A stretch of DNA of 64,000 bases from Pseudomonas sp. SJZ079. GTDB lineage: Bacteria; Pseudomonadota; Gammaproteobacteria; Pseudomonadales; Pseudomonadaceae. Of this stretch, positions 1 through 8,808 are shown piece after piece. The stretch spans positions 1 through 64,000 of the forward strand of contig NZ_VIUH01000004.1 of NCBI RefSeq assembly GCF_007993865.1. Reading direction: 5' to 3'. A program made the translations under genes and the position numbers. Each line of letters begins with the position of its first letter. Position 1 is the stretch's first letter. Under the pieces are notes generated by a model. It had not been told where the DNA came from. It saw only the letters and a list, made by a program, of their open reading frames with translations, and did not search any database.

Positions 1-125
1 CCACCGACTTTCTGCAGGGCGGCGTACAGCGGGTTGATCGCCGCGCCGGGAATGCCGAACGCCGTGTCAACGCCTTCGCGGCGCATCACCAGTACTGCAG
101 CTTCGATTGCTCTCATACGCGTCAT
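1..125 (-). CDS. gcl: Glyoxylate carboligase, N-terminal fragment
   Basis: The first 41 codons of a minus-strand gene run off the left edge. The reading begins MTRMRAIEAAVLVMRREG and continues through AFGIPGAAINPLY, which matches the start of glyoxylate carboligase (tartronate-semialdehyde synthase), a ThDP-dependent enzyme that joins two glyoxylates and releases CO2 in glyoxylate/allantoin use. The GIPGAAINP stretch belongs to the ThDP-binding Pyr domain. The gene is divergent from the LysR regulator at 242. Only the N-terminus is visible, but this segment is distinctive within the ThDP family. Confidence 0.85.
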   Translation of the reverse strand, partial: MTRMRAIEAAVLVMRREGVDTAFGIPGAAINPLYAALQKVG

Positions 126-241
126 AAGTCAGACCTCCAGACTTTGGTCGATATTTTTTCTACATGCTTCAAGCATGCGACTAATGACTATCCGAGGTGA
201 ATTGCTGCATTCTTTAGTTCTGTCGGTATCAGGAGTATCGA

Positions 242-1159
242 ATGGACCGTTACACCGCCTTGCACAGTTTCGTTCTGGTGGCCGATCACGGCAGCTTTGC
301 CGCCGCCTCCCTGGTCGAAGGCGTGACCCCGGTGGTGATGGGCCGCCGCCTCGACGCGCTCGAACGGCAGCTAGGGGTCAAGCTGATGCATCGCTCGACC
401 CGCGGCCTGTCCTTGACCGACCTGGGCGAGCAGTACCTGGAGCGCGCCCGCGGTTTACTGCGCGACTTTGAAGAGGCCGACGCGAGCATCACCCGTGGTG
501 CGCATTCGGTGCGCGGACACCTGGTGGTGTCGGCGCCGGCGGCATTCGGCCGGCGGCATATCGCACCCCATGCGCCGGCCTTCCAGGCACGCTATCCGGA
601 CCTGAACCTGTCGTTCAACCTGACCGACAGCGTGGTCGACCTGGTACGCCAGGGCTACGACATGGGCATTCGTATCGGCGAGGTGACCGACCCCAACTAC
701 GTAGCCATCAAGTTGTTCCCCAATCGGCGGGTGGTCTGTGGGTCACCGGGGTATTTCCAGCGCCACCCGGTACCGCAGACACTCGAGGATCTGGCCCAGC
801 ACAACTGCCTGGCGTTCAACCTGCAGGGTGGCCAGCAACGCGGCTGGACCTTCCTGCGCGACGGCAAGCAGGTAGCGGTCAAGGTGTCCGGCAACCTCGA
901 CTGCAACGATGGCGAACTGCTCTACAACTGGGTGAAGCAAGGCTTGGGCATCGGCTGGCGCTCGACCTGGGAAATCCAGGCCGAACTCAAGCGCGGTCAG
1001 CTGCTGACGGTGCTCGACGAGTTCGCCGTGCCCGCCTATGACATCCAGGCCGTCTATCCACAGCAGCGCTATCTACCGGTCAAGGTGCGCGTGTTCATCG
1101 ATTACCTGAAGTCGCTGTACAGCGCACCCGGCTACTGGGAACAGCCCCATCCGTTGTGA
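242..1159 (+). CDS. LysR-family transcriptional regulator
   Basis: This 305-residue protein has the usual LysR length. Residues 1-60 form the winged helix-turn-helix (ADHGSFAAAS, then LDALERQLGVKLMHR), followed by a type-2 periplasmic-binding-like sensor domain from about residue 90 to 290. GVTPVVMGRRLDAL replaces the commoner SQPAVSRQI recognition-helix pattern, so it belongs to the AaeR/DsdC-like branch that uses 'xxVxxRL'. It is divergent from gcl across about 115 bp, so control of glyoxylate metabolism is the simplest inference. The start has an AGGAG-type site just upstream (around 231-235). Ligand unknown. Confidence 0.85.
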   Translation: MDRYTALHSFVLVADHGSFAAASLVEGVTPVVMGRRLDALERQLGVKLMHRSTRGLSLTDLGEQYLERARGLLRDFEEADASITRGAHSVRGHLVVSAPAAFGRRHIAPHAPAFQARYPDLNLSFNLTDSVVDLVRQGYDMGIRIGEVTDPNYVAIKLFPNRRVVCGSPGYFQRHPVPQTLEDLAQHNCLAFNLQGGQQRGWTFLRDGKQVAVKVSGNLDCNDGELLYNWVKQGLGIGWRSTWEIQAELKRGQLLTVLDEFAVPAYDIQAVYPQQRYLPVKVRVFIDYLKSLYSAPGYWEQPHPL

Positions 1160-1287
1160 CCGATGCTTGCCGCGTAAATAGCGGTAAGCTCGATGAGGGC
1201 AGCAACACCGAGGCTGCCGAATTGAGCTGGATGAGCGCAATGCATTTGTTACACTCGCGCGCTTCCGATTTGTGCTGACCCTCTACC

Positions 1288-1842
1288 GTGCCCCACGCCT
1301 CCATCGCCCATCCACCTCGCTGGCTGACCGCCGGCCAACTGCAACCGACCCCGGCGGCGGGGGTGTACAGCTGGCTGTTCGTCAACCAGGACTCGCTGAC
1401 CCAGCGGCTGATCGAGCTGTCTGCCGAGCACTTCAGCGTCAGCCCCCTGAGCGAGGGCTGGCAGCGCCTGCGCAACGACGAATGTGCCGCCCTCGGCGTG
1501 GCGAACGGCAGTCAGGGCTGGGTGCGCGAGGTGTACCTGCGCGGCCATGGCCAACCCTGGGTATTCGCCCGCAGCGTGGCGGCGCGCAGCGCCCTGGAGG
1601 GTTCCGGCATGGGTCTCGACCAGCTCGGCAGCCGCTCCCTCGGCGAGCTGCTGTTCAGCGACCGCGCCTTCGAGCGCGGCCCCTTGCAGGCCTGCCGCTA
1701 CCCGACCGCCTGGCTGCCGCCAGAAGTCCGCACCGAACGCCTGTGGGCGCGGCGCTCCTGCTTCAGTCGCGGCGCCCTGGCGGTGCTGGTGGCCGAGGTG
1801 TTTCTGCCGGCGTTCTGGCTGGCGGCGGGGATCGAAGCGTAG
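1288..1842 (+). CDS. ubiC: Chorismate pyruvate-lyase
   Basis: UbiC removes pyruvate from chorismate to give 4-hydroxybenzoate, the first committed step of ubiquinone synthesis, in the cytoplasm. The 184-residue protein fits the family size. It shows WVREVYLRG and PWVFARSV (the arginine-containing substrate pocket) and a late VAEVFLPAFW with the conserved glutamate. The start is GTG at 1288: an in-frame TGA lies only four codons upstream and no ATG intervenes, so GTG is the first possible start. No strong ribosome site is seen. It lies 146 bp before ubiA, the next enzyme of the pathway, separated by a palindromic repeat. Confidence 0.9.
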   Translation: MPHASIAHPPRWLTAGQLQPTPAAGVYSWLFVNQDSLTQRLIELSAEHFSVSPLSEGWQRLRNDECAALGVANGSQGWVREVYLRGHGQPWVFARSVAARSALEGSGMGLDQLGSRSLGELLFSDRAFERGPLQACRYPTAWLPPEVRTERLWARRSCFSRGALAVLVAEVFLPAFWLAAGIEA

Positions 1843-1941
1843 GGCGGAAAACCGCGACGTTTTCCACCGACTCATCGCTCACCCCCGACTCTCACCTTCG
1901 AGCCAGTAGCGGTGGATGAACACAGCGTCATCCACCCTACG
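1838..1941. repeat. Intergenic palindromic repeat between ubiC and ubiA
   Basis: The unit is bounded by CGTAGGG and its complement CCCTACG. Inside are two hairpins: GGAAAAC/GTTTTCC (1846-1865) and GGTGGATG/CATCCACC (1911-1936). The second stem is also present at 48567-48592, so this is a dispersed Pseudomonas-type REP/BIME-like repeat. It overlaps the ubiC stop codon. Confidence 0.6.
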
Positions 1942-1988
1942 CGCCCAGCACCCGTATAATCCGCGCAACTCGCACGGAGACGCGCTCG

Positions 1989-2879
1989 ATGTATACCCGC
2001 CTGCTGCACTCGCTGAATCGCCTGCACCCTCGCGCCTGGGACTTCATTCAACTGATGCGCCTGGACAAACCCATCGGCATCTACCTGTTGCTGTGGCCGA
2101 CGCTGTGGGCGCTGTGGGTGGCGGCAGGCGGTGTGCCGAGCGCGAAGAACCTGTGCATTTTCGTAGTCGGGGTGATCCTCATGCGCGCCGCCGGCTGCGT
2201 GATCAACGACTATGCCGACCGCAACTTCGACGGCCACGTCAGCCGCACCCAGGCGCGCCCTTTGGCCAGCGGCAAGGTCAAGCCGCGCGAGGCGCTGCTG
2301 CTGTTCGCTCTGCTGGTCGGCCTGAGCTTCATGCTGGTGCTGCTGACCAATGCCACGACCGTCTGGTTGTCGTTCGGCGGCGTGGCCCTGGCCGCCTGCT
2401 ACCCCTTGATGAAGCGCTACACCTTCTACCCGCAGGTGGTGCTCGGTGCGGCGTTTTCCTGGGGCATACCGATGGCCTTCACCGCCGAGACCGGTAGCCT
2501 GCCGGCGGAAGCCTGGCTGCTGTTCATCGCCAATCTGCTGTGGACGGTGGCCTACGACACCTATTACGCCATGGCCGACCGCGAGGACGACCTGAAGATC
2601 GGGCTGAAGTCCACCGCCATTCTGTTCGGCGAAGCCGATCGACTGATCATCGCCACGCTCCAGGGCCTGGCACTGCTGTGCCTGCTCTTGGCCGGCGCGC
2701 GCTTCGAGCTGGGCCTGTATTTTCACCTCGGCCTGCTGCTGGCGGCCGGCTGTTTCGCCTGGCAATACTGGAGCACGCGCAGCCGTGAGGCGCTGGCCTG
2801 TTTCCAGGCGTTCCTGCATAACCACTGGGCCGGGCTGGCGATCTTTATCGGCCTGGTCGCCGACTACGCCCTGCGCTGA
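1989..2879 (+). CDS. ubiA: 4-hydroxybenzoate polyprenyltransferase
   Basis: UbiA is an integral inner-membrane enzyme that attaches the polyprenyl tail to 4-hydroxybenzoate in ubiquinone synthesis. At 296 residues it has family length. The first aspartate-rich motif NDYADRNFD is at residues 73-81 and the second, DREDD, at about 197-201; both bind the Mg-diphosphate of the prenyl donor. Seven to nine hydrophobic helices are spread through the chain. [17 protein letters not shown] near the start is the family hallmark. It follows ubiC on the same strand and ends at a strong hairpin shared with the convergent gene. Confidence 0.95.
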   Translation: MYTRLLHSLNRLHPRAWDFIQLMRLDKPIGIYLLLWPTLWALWVAAGGVPSAKNLCIFVVGVILMRAAGCVINDYADRNFDGHVSRTQARPLASGKVKPREALLLFALLVGLSFMLVLLTNATTVWLSFGGVALAACYPLMKRYTFYPQVVLGAAFSWGIPMAFTAETGSLPAEAWLLFIANLLWTVAYDTYYAMADREDDLKIGLKSTAILFGEADRLIIATLQGLALLCLLLAGARFELGLYFHLGLLLAAGCFAWQYWSTRSREALACFQAFLHNHWAGLAIFIGLVADYALR

Positions 2880-2880
2880 G

Positions 2881-2910
2881 GTCCACGCAGCGCTCGGGCG
2901 CTGCGTGGAC
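2881..2910. terminator. Bidirectional hairpin between ubiA and the convergent gene
   Basis: A perfect 13-bp stem (GTCCACGCAGCGC with its complement) around the loop TCGG lies in the 39-bp gap between two convergent stop codons. It has no long U-tract, so termination strength is inferred from stem and position. Confidence 0.7.
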
Positions 2911-2918
2911 AGCGGGGG

Positions 2919-3299
2919 TCATTCCGGCTTGGCCACGTGCCAGACGCCCCCCTTACCGTCGCCGGTCATATCACCGGCCTTCATGTCCTTGATGAAGGTG
3001 TACAAGGGCTTGCCGTAATAGGCCCACTGCAGGGTGCCATCGTCGCGCTTGACCACCGTCCAGTCATCTTCGCCCATGGCGCCGGCCTCGGCGGCCAAGG
3101 GTGGCCAGTTCTCCGCGCACGGGCCGTAGCAGTTGGATTTATCCATGCCGTCCGAATCGTAGGTGTAGAGCGTCATGCCCTTGCTGTCGACCAGCATGCC
3201 GTTCTCGACCATCGCCGGTTCGTCCGCGTAGGCCAAGCCCGATAACGCCAGCAATGCGCCGCCGAGCAGGGCCAGTGGGGCTGGATTGAGTCTGATCAT
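2919..3299 (-). CDS. Secreted COG4315-type repeat protein
   Basis: A 126-residue exported protein of unknown function. Residues 1-25 are a signal peptide ending ALSGLAYA before DEP. The mature part has the 'secreted repeat' signature: a first copy with GMTLYTYDSDGMDKSNCYGPC-type residues followed by AENWPP, and a second copy with GTLQWAYYGKPLYTF. The two cysteines in CYGPC probably form a disulfide. Family members occur widely in proteobacteria as periplasmic or lipoproteins without assigned activity. It sits between ubiA and phoB, the place I remember for PA5359. Confidence 0.75.
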   Translation of the reverse strand: MIRLNPAPLALLGGALLALSGLAYADEPAMVENGMLVDSKGMTLYTYDSDGMDKSNCYGPCAENWPPLAAEAGAMGEDDWTVVKRDDGTLQWAYYGKPLYTFIKDMKAGDMTGDGKGGVWHVAKPE

Positions 3300-3504
3300 C
3301 TGATGTCTCCTTGGGTCTAACCAGGTTAGCTTGGCGACAGGCTAAAATCGGTGCCGGACAACCTCGACGGACGAGCGGGCAGAACCCTGAAAAGCCTGCA
3401 TCTGACAGGGCTCTTTTGCGCCAGGCTCCACGCGCCCGATCGACTGGCCGGGCGCACCTTTGAGCATAGACCAGGCACGCGCTGACGCAGCCGCTAACAT
3501 CGAG

Positions 3505-3522
3505 GTGTCATATCCCTGCAAT
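3505..3522 (+). promoter_or_regulatory. Pho box upstream of phoB
   Basis: GTGTCAT and CTGCAAT are separated by ATCC: two 7-mers on an 11-bp period, close to the PhoB consensus CTGTCAT-N4-CTGTCAT. It lies 54 bp before the phoB ATG, which suggests autoregulation of phoBR. Found by eye; the second repeat has mismatches. Confidence 0.65.
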
Positions 3523-3575
3523 AATTCCGTTATCTAATGCGCCACAAGACAGCTGAACAAACCGAGGCAGGACCC

Positions 3576-4265
3576 ATGGTTGGCAAGAACATCCTGATCG
3601 TCGACGACGAAGCACCGATCCGCGAAATGATCGCGGTGGCCCTGGAAATGGCCGGCTACGAGTGCCTGGAAGCGGAGAACACCCAGCAGGCCCATGCCAT
3701 CATCGTCGACCGCAAACCCGATTTGATCCTGCTCGACTGGATGCTCCCCGGCACCTCCGGCATCGAGCTGGCGCGGCGCCTCAAGCGTGACGAGCTGACC
3801 GGGGACATACCGATCATCATGCTCACCGCCAAGGGCGAGGAAGACAACAAGATCCAGGGCCTGGAAGTCGGCGCCGACGATTACATCACCAAGCCGTTCT
3901 CGCCGCGCGAGCTGGTGGCCCGACTCAAAGCCGTGCTGCGCCGCGCCGGTCCCAGCGACAACGAGGGGCCGATCGAGGTCAATGGCCTGCTGCTCGACCC
4001 GGTCAGCCACCGCGTGACCATCGACGGCAAACCCGCCGAGATGGGCCCGACCGAATACCGCCTGCTGCAATTCTTCATGACCCACCAGGAACGGGCCTAC
4101 ACCCGCGGTCAGTTGCTCGACCAGGTCTGGGGCGGCAACGTCTACGTCGAGGAGCGCACGGTCGACGTGCATATCCGCCGCCTGCGCAAGGCGCTGGGCG
4201 AGGTCTACGAGAACCTGGTGCAGACCGTACGCGGCACCGGTTATCGTTTCTCCACCAAAAGCTAG
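3576..4265 (+). CDS. phoB: Phosphate regulon response regulator PhoB
   Basis: PhoB is the OmpR-class activator of the phosphate-starvation regulon. Residues 1-120 are the receiver domain: acidic pocket DDE at 10-12, phospho-acceptor D54 in [10 protein letters not shown], and the switch lysine in YITKPFSP. Residues 130-229 are the winged helix DNA-binding domain ending RGTGYRFS. I chose the ATG at 3576 ([12 protein letters not shown], 229 residues). A longer in-frame start at 3537 adds 13 residues absent from the family, and an AGG-containing ribosome site sits before 3576. It is followed by phoR after 101 bp. Confidence 0.96.
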   Translation: MVGKNILIVDDEAPIREMIAVALEMAGYECLEAENTQQAHAIIVDRKPDLILLDWMLPGTSGIELARRLKRDELTGDIPIIMLTAKGEEDNKIQGLEVGADDYITKPFSPRELVARLKAVLRRAGPSDNEGPIEVNGLLLDPVSHRVTIDGKPAEMGPTEYRLLQFFMTHQERAYTRGQLLDQVWGGNVYVEERTVDVHIRRLRKALGEVYENLVQTVRGTGYRFSTKS

Positions 4266-4366
4266 GCATACGCTCGCAGTATGTCCGTGCCGAGCGGCGC
4301 GGGTTAGGATTGCCGACCGGACCTGGACCTGGCGGCACAATGGATCGATTGGCGGATGAGCTCTAA

Positions 4367-5674
4367 GTGAATCAAGACTGGCGTGGCGCCCTGATACGCC
4401 GCCTGCTGTTGTTAGTCGGCGTCTGCCTGCTGTTCGGCGCGATCAGCGGCCAATACGCCTGGGCGCTGGTGCTCGGCTTGGGTGCCTATCTCGTCTGGAC
4501 CCTGCGCCAACTGCTGCGCCTGCACACCTGGCTGAAACACCACCAGCCTGACGAGCCGCCACCCGACAGCGCCGGCCTGTGGGGCGAAGTGTTCGACAGC
4601 ATCTATCACCAGCAGCGTAATGAGCAACGCGCGCGGGCGCGCCTGCAGGCGGTGATCGACCGTGCCCAGGAGTCCACTTCCGCGCTGAAAGACGCGGTGA
4701 TCATGCTCGACAGCGACGGCAACCTGGAGTGGTGGAACCCCGCAGCAGAAACCCTGCTCGGCTTGAAAACCCTACAGGACAGCGGCCAGCCGATCGGCAA
4801 CCTGGTGCGCCACCCGCGCTTCAAGGAATACTTCGAGCGCAACAACTACCTGGAACCGCTGGAGCTGCCCTCGCCGCTGAGCGACAACCGGCGCCTGCAA
4901 TTTCATATCACCCAGTACGGCAACCAGGAACACCTGGTGCTGGTGCGCGACGTCACCCGCCTGCACCAGCTGGAACAGATGCGCAAGGACTTCGTCGCCA
5001 ACGTCTCCCACGAGCTGCGCACGCCGCTGACGGTGATCTCCGGTTACCTGGAGACCCTGCTGGATAATGTCGAGGCGGTGAACCCGCGCTGGCTGCGCGC
5101 CCTGCAACAGATGCAGCAACAAGGCGGGCGCATGCAGAACCTGCTGAATGACCTGCTCCTGCTGGCCAAGCTGGAAGCCACCGACTACCCCTCGGACAAC
5201 CAGCCAGTGGCGATCGACCTGTTGTTGCTGTCGATCAAGAACGACGCCCAAGCCCTCTCGGGCGAACGCCAGCACCGTATCAGCCTGGAAGCCGACCCCC
5301 ACCTCAAGCTCAAGGGCAGCGAGAGCGAACTGCGCAGCGCCTTCTCCAACCTGGTGTTCAACGCGGTGAAATACACCCCCAACGAAGGCCAGATCCATAT
5401 CCGCTGGTCGGGAGATGAACACGGCGCCTGCCTCGCGGTGCAGGACAACGGCTTGGGCATCGAGGCCAAACACCTGCCGCGCCTGACCGAGCGTTTCTAC
5501 CGGGTCGATTCCAGTCGCGCCAGCAACACAGGCGGCACCGGCCTTGGCCTGGCCATCGTCAAGCACGTGCTGCTGCGCCACCGCGCGCACCTGGACATCG
5601 ACAGCCGCGTGGGCCAAGGCAGCACCTTCACCTGCCATTTCCCGGGCACCCAGGTGGTCCGCCGCGGCAAGTAG
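4367..5674 (+). CDS. phoR: Phosphate regulon sensor histidine kinase PhoR
   Basis: PhoR is the inner-membrane histidine kinase that phosphorylates PhoB and is held off by the Pst transporter and PhoU when phosphate is plentiful. It has 435 residues and starts at GTG. Two membrane segments lie in residues 10-45, with almost no periplasmic loop. A PAS domain spans about 95-195, the HisKA region has H215 in VSHELRTPL, and the ATPase has the N box FNAVKYT and G box GTGLGLAIVKH near the end. The lack of a periplasmic sensor loop is normal for PhoR, which senses through Pst/PhoU. Confidence 0.95.
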   Translation: MNQDWRGALIRRLLLLVGVCLLFGAISGQYAWALVLGLGAYLVWTLRQLLRLHTWLKHHQPDEPPPDSAGLWGEVFDSIYHQQRNEQRARARLQAVIDRAQESTSALKDAVIMLDSDGNLEWWNPAAETLLGLKTLQDSGQPIGNLVRHPRFKEYFERNNYLEPLELPSPLSDNRRLQFHITQYGNQEHLVLVRDVTRLHQLEQMRKDFVANVSHELRTPLTVISGYLETLLDNVEAVNPRWLRALQQMQQQGGRMQNLLNDLLLLAKLEATDYPSDNQPVAIDLLLLSIKNDAQALSGERQHRISLEADPHLKLKGSESELRSAFSNLVFNAVKYTPNEGQIHIRWSGDEHGACLAVQDNGLGIEAKHLPRLTERFYRVDSSRASNTGGTGLGLAIVKHVLLRHRAHLDIDSRVGQGSTFTCHFPGTQVVRRGK

Positions 5675-5754
5675 TCGGCGCGGCAGACGCCCACGCTTGC
5701 AAAGCCGCACGGCAGCCCTCACCCTCTAGCGGTCATTGGTCAACCGAACCCTCT

Positions 5755-7095
5755 ATGGACCCCTCCCCGAGCTTCTCCGTCGCCGCCTATTTAGCCGAAT
5801 TCGGCCTCCTGCTATTCGCTTTCGCCCTGGTGCTGCTCAACGCCTTTTTCGTCGCCGCCGAATTCGCCATGGTCAAGCTGCGTGCCACCAGGGTCGAAAC
5901 CATTGCCAGCCAGCATGGCTGGCGCGGACAGATCCTGCGCACCGTGCACAACCAGCTGGATGCCTACCTGTCGGCCTGCCAGCTGGGCATCACCCTGGCC
6001 TCGCTGGGCCTCGGCTGGATTGGCGAGCCGGCCTTTGCCAGCCTGCTCGAACCGATGCTCGGCGCCCTGGGTATCGACTCGCCGAAGCTGGTCAGCGCCA
6101 TCGCCTTCTTCAGCGCCTTCTTCATCATCTCCTACCTGCACATCGTGATCGGCGAGCTGGCCCCCAAGTCCTGGGCGATCCGCCAGCCCGAGCTGCTGTC
6201 GCTGTGGACGGCCGCACCGCTGTACCTGTTCTACTGGATCATGTACCCGGCGATCTTCCTGCTCAACGCCAGTGCCAACGGCATCCTGCGCATCGCCGGC
6301 CAGGGCGAACCGGGGCCGCATCATGAGCATCATTACAGCCGCGACGAGCTCAAGCTGATCCTCCACTCCAGCCGCGCCCGCGATCCCAGCGATCAGGACA
6401 TGCGCGTGCTGGCCTCCGCCGTGGAACTGGGCGAGCTGGAGGTGGCCGACTGGGCCAACTCCCGCGAAGACCTGATCTACCTGGAACTGCACGCACCACT
6501 GGACGAAGTGTTCAGCCTGTTCCGCCGGCATAAATACAGCCGCTACCCGGTCTACGACGCCGAGGCCGAGGAGTTTGTCGGCGTGCTGCACATCAAGGAC
6601 CTGCTGCTGCAGCTGTCCCTGCTGGAAATGCTGCCCTCGGCGCTGAAGATCGGCGAACTGATGCACCCGCTGGATCGCGTCAGCCGGCACATGCTGCTGT
6701 CCAGCCTGCTCGAGCAGTTTCGCCAGGGCGGCGCACATTTCGCCCTGGTCGAGGAAGCCGACGGCAAGGTGATCGGCTATCTGACCATGGAAGACGTGCT
6801 GGAAGCCCTGGTCGGCGATATTCAGGACGAACACCGCAAGGCCGATCGCGGCATCCTCGCCTACCAGCCGGGCAAGCTGCTGGTGCGCGGCGACACCCCG
6901 CTGTTCAAGGTCGAGCGCCTGCTCGGGGTCAACCTCGACCATATCGAGGCGGAGACCCTCGCCGGGTTGGTCTATGAGACGCTCAAGCGGGTGCCGGAAG
7001 AGGAGGAAGTGCTGGACGTCGAAGGCCTGCGCATCGTGGTCAAGAAGATGAAGGGACCGAAAATCCTCCTGGCCAAGGTGGTCAAGCTCGACTGA
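5755..7095 (+). CDS. CNNM/CorC-type membrane protein (hemolysin-like)
   Basis: A 446-residue protein with family order DUF21 membrane domain (about 10-200, three to four helices, including LLNAFFVAAEFAMVKLR), a tandem CBS pair (about 215-340, containing YSRYPVYD and the second-repeat VIGYLTMEDVLEALVGDI) and a C-terminal CorC_HlyC domain (about 355-446). Such proteins are linked to Mg/Co or polyamine efflux; the substrate here cannot be read from sequence. It follows phoR by 80 bp, as PA5362 does in my recollection of P. aeruginosa. The older label 'hemolysin' has no support here. Confidence 0.85.
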   Translation: MDPSPSFSVAAYLAEFGLLLFAFALVLLNAFFVAAEFAMVKLRATRVETIASQHGWRGQILRTVHNQLDAYLSACQLGITLASLGLGWIGEPAFASLLEPMLGALGIDSPKLVSAIAFFSAFFIISYLHIVIGELAPKSWAIRQPELLSLWTAAPLYLFYWIMYPAIFLLNASANGILRIAGQGEPGPHHEHHYSRDELKLILHSSRARDPSDQDMRVLASAVELGELEVADWANSREDLIYLELHAPLDEVFSLFRRHKYSRYPVYDAEAEEFVGVLHIKDLLLQLSLLEMLPSALKIGELMHPLDRVSRHMLLSSLLEQFRQGGAHFALVEEADGKVIGYLTMEDVLEALVGDIQDEHRKADRGILAYQPGKLLVRGDTPLFKVERLLGVNLDHIEAETLAGLVYETLKRVPEEEEVLDVEGLRIVVKKMKGPKILLAKVVKLD

Positions 7096-7100
7096 GCCGC

Positions 7101-7970
7101 TCAACCCGTCAGGGGCAGTGGGCCGCGCCGCCAGCCCAGCAGGCTGTGCACGCACAGGGTGACGAAGATCAGCGCGCCGCCCAGCAGCACCTGGCTGCTC
7201 GGCACCTCGCCGAGCAGCCACCAGACCCATAGCGGCCCCAGCACCACCTCCAGCAACAGCAACAACCCCACCTCGGTACCGCTGATCCAGCGCGGCCCGA
7301 GTTGAATCAGCGTGAAGGCCAGGGGCAGCAGAATCCCGGCCATCAGCGCCAATCCCGCCCACTGCAGCGGCGCGAGCTGCGGGCTGCCGCCAAACGCGAA
7401 CCCGAGCAGCGACACCAGCAGGGCTCCGGGGAACAACGCCGGGCTCATGTCCACCGCCGGCCGACTGCGCGCCAGGGTGAAGTTGCCCGCCAGGAAGGTC
7501 GCGGCCGCCAGCGCCCAGGCATTACCCGGCAGGCTGTTGCCCGGCGTGCGGTCAGCGACGATCAGCCCCACCCCGGCGACGCACACCAGGATCGCCAGCA
7601 GGGTACGCAGCGCCAGGCGCTCACCGAGGGCCAGCCAGGCCAGGGCCGCGGCGAGCAGCGGGGCGATGCTGAGGATCAGCAGGGTGTTGGCCGCCCCAGC
7701 GAGGCTGATCGCCTGGACGAAGCCAATGGTGCTGACGCAGTAGCACAGGGCACAGCCGAGGCCGGTCCAACCACAGCGGCGCAGCGCGGCGGGCAGTCCG
7801 CCGCGGTAACGCCAGGTCAGCAGCAGGCTCAGCCCGACGGCCATCAGCAGCCCGCGCCAGGCCAGCACCTGCATGGCATCGGCGGCCAGCCAGCGCAGCA
7901 CCAGGGCATCCGGCGACAACACCAGCACCCCTAGCGCGGTCAACAACAAGCCTTTCTGTCGGTCCTGCAC
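7101..7970 (-). CDS. EamA/DMT-family permease
   Basis: A 289-residue inner-membrane protein with about ten hydrophobic helices and two tandem EamA repeats; the end of repeat one shows APLLAAALAWLALGERLALRT. Drug/metabolite transporters of this class usually export amino acids or other small metabolites. It lies 48 bp after eutA on the same strand with a short hairpin between them, so it may be the last gene of the ectoine operon or an independent passenger. It is convergent with the CNNM gene, five bases apart. Substrate unknown. Confidence 0.8.
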   Translation of the reverse strand: MQDRQKGLLLTALGVLVLSPDALVLRWLAADAMQVLAWRGLLMAVGLSLLLTWRYRGGLPAALRRCGWTGLGCALCYCVSTIGFVQAISLAGAANTLLILSIAPLLAAALAWLALGERLALRTLLAILVCVAGVGLIVADRTPGNSLPGNAWALAAATFLAGNFTLARSRPAVDMSPALFPGALLVSLLGFAFGGSPQLAPLQWAGLALMAGILLPLAFTLIQLGPRWISGTEVGLLLLLEVVLGPLWVWWLLGEVPSSQVLLGGALIFVTLCVHSLLGWRRGPLPLTG

Positions 7971-7999
7971 CTCAGACTCCCCGCTCCAGCACGCAGACC

Positions 8000-8017
8000 G
8001 GGCGCGTGCGTGCGCCC
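8000..8017 (-). terminator. Hairpin after eutA
   Basis: GGGCGC and GCGCCC form a 6-bp GC stem one base past the eutA stop codon. There is no U-tract, so it could be a weak terminator or processing site before the EamA gene. Confidence 0.35.
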
Positions 8018-8018
8018 T

Positions 8019-8807
8019 TCAAACCAACGCGTAGCTGTCGGTCAGCAAGGTACCGAAACCCTGCGGGCGGTGCACGCAGCCGGCCAGTTGCAGGGCATGC
8101 CAGAACAGCGCCTGGTTGCTGGAGATCACCGGCAACCCCAGACTGCGCTCCAGCTCAGCGAGCATGCCCAGGGTGCGCAGGTTGGTGCAGGAGAGGAACA
8201 ACGCGTCGACCCGCTGGCCGATCAGCAACTCGCGCGCCGCCTGCTCGATGGCCGCCTCGGGAATCCGCGGGATCTCGGCATCTTCCAGCACGCCGAAGGT
8301 GCCGAAGGCGGCGACCTCCAGGCCAGCCTGGCGCAACCCCTGGTAGATCGGGTAATTGACCTCGCCGATGTACGGCGTGAGCACGGCGATGCGCCGCGCG
8401 CCCAGGCCGCGCAGAGCCGCCTTGACCGCACTCCAGGGGTTGGTCACCGGCACGCCGGGGTGGGCCCGGTTGATCAAGCGACTCACCTCCTGTTCGCCGA
8501 TCAGCATGCTGCCCGAGGTGCAACCGAACGCCAGCACGTCCAGGGGCAGCCCCGGCACCAGCAGGGCGCTGGACTGAGTCAGGCCCTGGGCCATGTTGCG
8601 CAGCCCCTGCGGAGTGACCGTCGGACTGCAGGGCGTGCGCGTGCTGTACAGCTCGACCCGCTCGCCGAGCAGCTGGCGCCATTCGTTTTCCAGGGTGAAG
8701 TCGCTGGCCAGTTGCACCAGGCCGATGCGCACATGACCGTCATCCGTCGTGCGTTGATGCGCGAAGATGCGTTGCAGGTCCAGAAAGCCGGCGAAGGACA
8801 GCTCCAT
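8019..8807 (-). CDS. eutA: Ectoine utilization protein EutA (Asp/Glu racemase superfamily)
   Basis: This 262-residue protein is of the maleate isomerase / arylmalonate decarboxylase superfamily. The two catalytic-type cysteines are visible in LAFGCTSGSML and LFLSCTNLRTL, with NPWSAVKAALRGLGARRIAVLTPY between. In hydroxyectoine users EutA acts with EutB and EutC to convert 5-hydroxyectoine to ectoine, probably by an epimerisation step. I chose the ATG at 8807, one base past the eutC stop and preceded by GAGGAGG. A TTG start at 8822 would overlap eutC. It is the last enzyme gene of the cluster. Confidence 0.85.
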   Translation of the reverse strand: MELSFAGFLDLQRIFAHQRTTDDGHVRIGLVQLASDFTLENEWRQLLGERVELYSTRTPCSPTVTPQGLRNMAQGLTQSSALLVPGLPLDVLAFGCTSGSMLIGEQEVSRLINRAHPGVPVTNPWSAVKAALRGLGARRIAVLTPYIGEVNYPIYQGLRQAGLEVAAFGTFGVLEDAEIPRIPEAAIEQAARELLIGQRVDALFLSCTNLRTLGMLAELERSLGLPVISSNQALFWHALQLAGCVHRPQGFGTLLTDSYALV

Positions 8808-8808
8808 C